This document shows, piece after piece, positions 59,201 through 64,000 of a stretch of 64,000 bases of DNA; the stretch's first letter is position 1, and the number at the start of each line of letters is the position of its first letter. The stretch lies in NCBI GenBank assembly GCA_008921705.1, contig VFFE01007854.1:1480113-1544112 (forward strand), read 5' to 3'. The position numbers were made by a program, and so were the translations under genes. This DNA is from Burhinus oedicnemus (lineage: Eukaryota > Chordata > Aves > Charadriiformes > Burhinidae). The notes beneath the pieces were generated by a model. The model did not search any database and was not told where the DNA came from. It saw only the letters and a program-made list of their open reading frames with translations.

Positions 59201-62200
59201 TCACTCCATTATTAAGTTAAGAGACTATCAGGTGACCTCCATGAAATGTATTAACATAATGTCAATAACGAGTCTTTTTATAGGAAGGTGTTGAGGAAAT
59301 GCAAGCAGAGTTTGTAATATGGTACCGCGCTTCCAGCCTGGCTCGTTTCTCGTTTCACAAAGCTTTATGTGATGGATCCATCTGTTCCCAGGAGATGGGA
59401 GTGTGTTGATGCTGTTTTCATGGGAGACTTTGTTTCTAGGCTGAAGCTTTCTGAATTCTCTGGAAGTTGCCCGAGACTTGGTATTCACTGCCTGGGGCTA
59501 ACTGTTGCCAAGAGGCTCAGCACAGCGAGCGGAGATTGCCTTCGCAGGCTGGGTGGGGCCTTTATTTAACTCAATCAAGGCTCATTAAAGCTTCAAATCT
59601 CTGAATGCACATTCGAAATTGAGTGACAGGAACTTCTGGGAAAGTTTTGTTGAAAAGCCTGGCATAACTGAGTGATTATAATATAGCAGTAGTTCATATG
59701 CAACTTGATTGTCACAGCCTGTGTCAAGAGAACTCATAATTTCTGAAGGATAAGACCATATGTTCCAAAAAGAGCTTTCAGAATGTGGGATACTTGTTTT
59801 GCAAGTTATTTTTTTCCTCTTCATAAAAAACAAAGTGTTATGAAATGAGATTAAAAAACCCCCCACACTTAATTAAACCGAATCTCCAAGAAGCAGCCCC
59901 AAACCCTTTGGATAAGCATGTTCTAATAGCTGTGGTTTCTGGTTTACTTCTGGGTGTAGCTGAAATAAGGTGTTGCAAGGATAGTTGAAAGGACACTGTT
60001 ATCCTAAATATAAATCGGAGAATGTATAAGAATTTTTCTTTCCATTTGTTTTTCCACATATACCGTCTAATGCGCTAGTTAAGGACCTCATCGCCTAAGA
60101 TGACGATCACCTTGCTGGTTATAATTAGCCCCTGAAACAAAGTATTGCCAGGAAAGTCCACCAAATGTCCAGACAGATTTGTGTGGAGCAACTGGAAATG
60201 TTACATGCTGTGGTTTACATCAGCATCGAATATAAATGTAGGTGACTTCATCTTCTTCCATTTTAAGCTGTATCTAAATCATCTCTATTGTCCTGAAAAC
60301 TTCTTGCTGCTTGAATGCAAAGTGAAAAGGTAGCTTGGGCATCGCTGGTGTGTAAAAGTCAGAACTGAACCTGAGCTGACGTTTCTGAGGACCTAAGAAT
60401 TATACAGAATTCTGCTCCAACAGGAAGGAATAATGTTGACTAACAAGATCTCAGTCTGCTTTTGGAGACCCCGAATATACACTGTGGTTATATTTTTAGA
60501 ATTTAGATTTTATTTTCATTAGCAATAATATTGCAATGATGGGGTGGTGAAAACCAGCTAGAGTCAGGTTGGTGAGTGGGGATATTTTTATTCCAAATAA
60601 GGGACAAGCACATAGGGGAATGTGATTATTGCCTCAAGAGATTATAATATCCATAGTTACAAGCACAATTTTATTGGCTAATTAAGGATATCCCTCTAAG
60701 ATTTCCTAATAAATTTTTTTTCTGCATTTCATATTGAAGAAAAGTGCCATACAGCAAGCAATCTTTGCTTGCCTTGCTATGGAGAAGCTTCACTTACATT
60801 GTTGTGATAAAATGAGATAAAAATCACTCTTGTAAATATCTTCTTGACCTAGCTGGAAGACAGTCATATCATCTTAGCTCTGCATGCTCAACGCCTTCAT
60901 TTTACTGTTAGCTTCCTTTAAACGAGGGTAGCTTTGTGTAAAGTCTGTCTGCAAGTTTACTCACTTTAAATACTTGGAATTTTCTAAATGTTTTGTGTGT
61001 GTTTAATTTTACCTGTTTTCTTAACATCGCATATTTCAAACATCCTCTCATCACTAGGTTCCTAGTGGATACTTACTAAGTAAACCTCCACTACAAGTAT
61101 CTGTGCAGATTTGGCATTTGTTAGGCTTGTAACGTTTGCTGATCCGTGTTTCCTATGGAGCATCGATTGAGACATTAGATGAATCCTAAACGACATGATG
61201 TAATTGCATATTGGTATCAACTGTGTGGATGTCCTTATCTGGGCTGGCCGTTCAGTGTTTCCTTTATGGTAAGTAGAGAAAAGTAGGCACTTCTCCAAAT
61301 AACTTTTCCCAAGGCAGCTATTTAGAATAGGTTGTATGGATTGCTTCCTTCTCAATGGGGAAAACCAGACATTACTGCACAGGGAGTCTGAGCTAGTGGC
61401 TCAGGTGTGGACACCTTCTCTGAAGAGGTCTCAAGTCATATGAAATGGTTTGTACCAGCTTGCCCCTTGACTCTCTACGGAGAGGAAAAAAAAATCCTTC
61501 CATGAATCCTTTCCATTATGTTGTCTCACAGAATAACTTCTAATGGACTGACAGATGCAAAAAGATCACCCATTTTCCATGATCTGTCAAGTTAATTAGA
61601 CAGATTCTGCCTAAATTCTTTTTATGTTCCAAATCCCAGTGATTTGGTTGCCTGCGTTTTGGCTGGCCGACTTGCAGTGTCTGCAGCAAACCATCTTGTC
61701 TGTGAAGGCTTCAGTGACTGGTGTTGAGAACAAACTAATTCTGTGGAGCGTAGCCTCCATCAGGCAGCTCTCTGGTAAATGCTAATGAGTAAGTAGAAAG
61801 AGGTGTTCCAGAAGTGATGTGAGCTGCCTCCGCTTAACGAAATACCCACCTTTTTCCTAGTTTTAGCTTGTCCCAGCCCTCATTTCCTAATCTAGGCAAA
61901 CCACAAGAGAACTGTGTAGCTAATGAATGATTGAAAAGTATGAACACCGAATTCAATAAGTCAAGAAGAAAACAAACATAAAGCCCCACAGAGATAACAA
62001 AATGTATGCTTAAATGCATCATTCAATTACTCTGCTCACTCTTTGCTTCCCATTACACTCTCCTTTGTCAGTACACAGTGTATCTAAATGGCAATCTCTT
62101 TGTGACAAGAAACTTTTCTTCATGCCTTTACCTGCTGGTGCAGAACGCTGTTGGTACTTTGCAAATATCAAACAATAAAAAGAATTGATTGCAAGCAACA

Positions 62201-64000
62201 TATGAATTGCATGATGGTTAGTGAAGCTTCTCAGAATTTTCCCTACCCAGTACTAAGGTAGCCACCAAACTTTGCAGATTTGGTCCGCGCTCATCTTTAT
62301 GAATGAGAAGGGCACTTTCATGTCAACTACCACCAGACAATTTTAGTTCCTGAAGTTGCCAAGGGCCATACAAGTCACAGAAGGATAGCGAGCGATACGG
62401 CGTTATTCTTTGGGGTTTTTTGCAGTATAAGTGATCCAGGAATCATACTGCCATTACCTGCTTAAAATTGTTTCTCCCCAAGGATGTAAGTTGTGCCAGG
62501 TTTTCTACTCAAGCTTTTCTTTCTTGAATGTTCCTAGAAAGTTGGTTCATCATCCTGGTGCCAATGGAGCGAACCAGCTTTTCTGCTCAGAGGCCACCCT
62601 TGTGGTGGAATACAGAAGTTCCCTTGCCTCAAAGAACGGAGCCAACTGCTTTGTCTTGCACCGCTCTTAGCAGGTCTTTTTAACTGCCTGTGATGTGAAT
62701 AAGTCACAGCAGAGCTAACGTTAGTTTTATTGGGCTGCATGGCATTAACATTTCTTGGGATCTCAAAATCCTCATTTTCAGTGTACTAGCATCTGAAAAT
62801 GATTGTATGATTCTCCAGAGACTTCACTTGGATATTGCAAGCAAATGTTAGAAAAAACCTGAAAATGGAGAGTGGTATTGATGAGTCCCATCATAAAAAG
62901 ATAAAATAAAAATGTCATTACCTTTGCATTGCTGTGTAGCTTAAGATGATGAAATGCAGCAGTTATTATGGAAGAAATGGTCTTTTTGCATCCTCCAGCT
63001 ATAATCTATTGCACATGATTAACACTGAGAGTCTTTACTAATTAGCTTTTATGGTCAAACAATTTTCATGAAGTTGGTTTCAAAGAAATCAAAATTAAAC
63101 TCCTTATAGCTCTGAAAGATAGAATTATGGAATATGAACGCATAGATAATCTTTACAAGCTAGAGGAAAATGATCGTTGAGCAACAAAAGCTACATGAAA
63201 AGACCCAATAATATCTCAGGTATTGCAATATAGTGTGTATGGGTAAGCGATGATGCTAGGATTTTGTAAATACAATCTAAGTAGATTGGGGGATACACAG
63301 GGTTATCTTTTGTCTGATAGCATGTATTGATGAAACTTTACATATTGATGCTGTGAATACAAGCGGTATAGAATCGATCAGAGCGGGATGCAAACCTTCA
63401 CTCTTTACTCATCCTCGTAAAATTAAAAGAGAGAAGAACAGGATGTTGTGGTCTGACTTTATCCCATCGGAAGAACTGCCACAAATCAAAATGAGTGATT
63501 TCCCCCTCCACCATTTTGCTCCTTAGTTTCTCTTTGTTGTTCTGTTACTTTGCCATACCTTCAAAATAAAACACTGCTTCGACTGACCATCCCGCAGTAT
63601 TGCACTGCATCTTCTATTTGTAAGTGTAACGACGAAAGAGATTTTAAAAGACGCTTACACTGAAATGTGGTGGTTCTTTTCCAAGTCAAATCGCCTTAAT
63701 TTACCTGTGTGTTTGTGCAGATAAGCTTTACTAAACTGTGGCCCAGTAAATATCCTCTCTTCAGCGAGCCTGTAGCAATTACATTTCACAGAAGGAAGGG
63801 GAAGCACTGGATTTTGTATAGTTTTCAAAACAACTTAGTTTTATAGCACAAAATATTTAAGCATTTAGGGGCTCATATCGCAGTCACTACCAATAAACTT
63901 CTGGCTCCCAGAAGATTTAGCAACCCAAGTACTTTTGAAAAATCTATCTTTTGCTCACTGAATTTCATAGATGAAACCCAACTATTTAATTCTTTTATGG
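56221..64000. other. No gene seen over about 7.8 kb
   Basis: Unique-looking, AT-rich sequence without CR1 copies. Items noted are an ATGCAAAT octamer at 59120-59127 and a short near-palindrome CACTAGGTTCCTAGTG near 61055. Open frames are short and overlap on both strands without coding texture. Confidence 0.55.

Noticed and set aside
1..64000. Endogenous retrovirus, DNA virus, phage or bacterial-type gene systems
   Set aside because: No LTR pair, gag-pol-env signatures, capsid or integrase motifs, operon layout or ribosome binding sites were seen. All clear mobile DNA is CR1.

Overview
The window looks like bird nuclear DNA. The evidence is six clear CR1 LINE fragments plus one worn CR1-like stretch, in both orientations, several with the octamer tail (ATTCTRTG units) typical of avian CR1. 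Base composition is AT-rich and intron-like or intergenic. I see no operons, ribosome binding sites, rRNA, tRNA, CRISPR array, phage or virus genes, and no protein that I recognise by family.

Layout. Bases 1-112 are an open frame that runs in from the left edge and stops at TGA. About 1.2 kb of T-rich sequence follows, with four AATAAA hexamers, the last (1276-1281) ahead of a GU-rich stretch. This could be the end of a gene and its 3' UTR. From about 1.3 kb to 64 kb the DNA is low in coding signal. The best coding candidates are two small plus-strand segments with good splice signals on both sides (13569-13640 and 42732-42767). Both have lengths divisible by three and are open in matching phase. 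A third is a possible 3'-terminal exon (55883-56189) with two AATAAA signals straight after its stop. Because look-alike exons are common in vertebrate introns, all three stay tentative. If real, the window would lie within a plus-strand gene with introns of about 29 kb and 13 kb.

Repeats. CR1 fragments lie at about 10.24-10.64 kb (-), 15.15-15.30 kb (-), 19.21-19.40 kb (-), 21.42-21.55 kb (+), 26.13-26.53 kb (+) and 54.79-54.99 kb (-), with an older CR1-like stretch at about 18.8-19.0 kb (-). There are AT microsatellites, long A or T runs, and one 20-N assembly gap at 24266-24285 beside a 44-A run.

Possible regulatory DNA. Two CpG-dense patches (4345-4610 and 20880-21040) stand out. Several short perfect inverted repeats carry recognisable factor cores: opposed GATA sites at 7144-7172, opposed NKX2-type sites at 49997-50021, and an 18-bp GCGTG palindrome at 31237-31254. 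Homeodomain cores cluster near 30.0 and 30.6 kb. These are sequence observations only. No new biological system can be claimed from this window.
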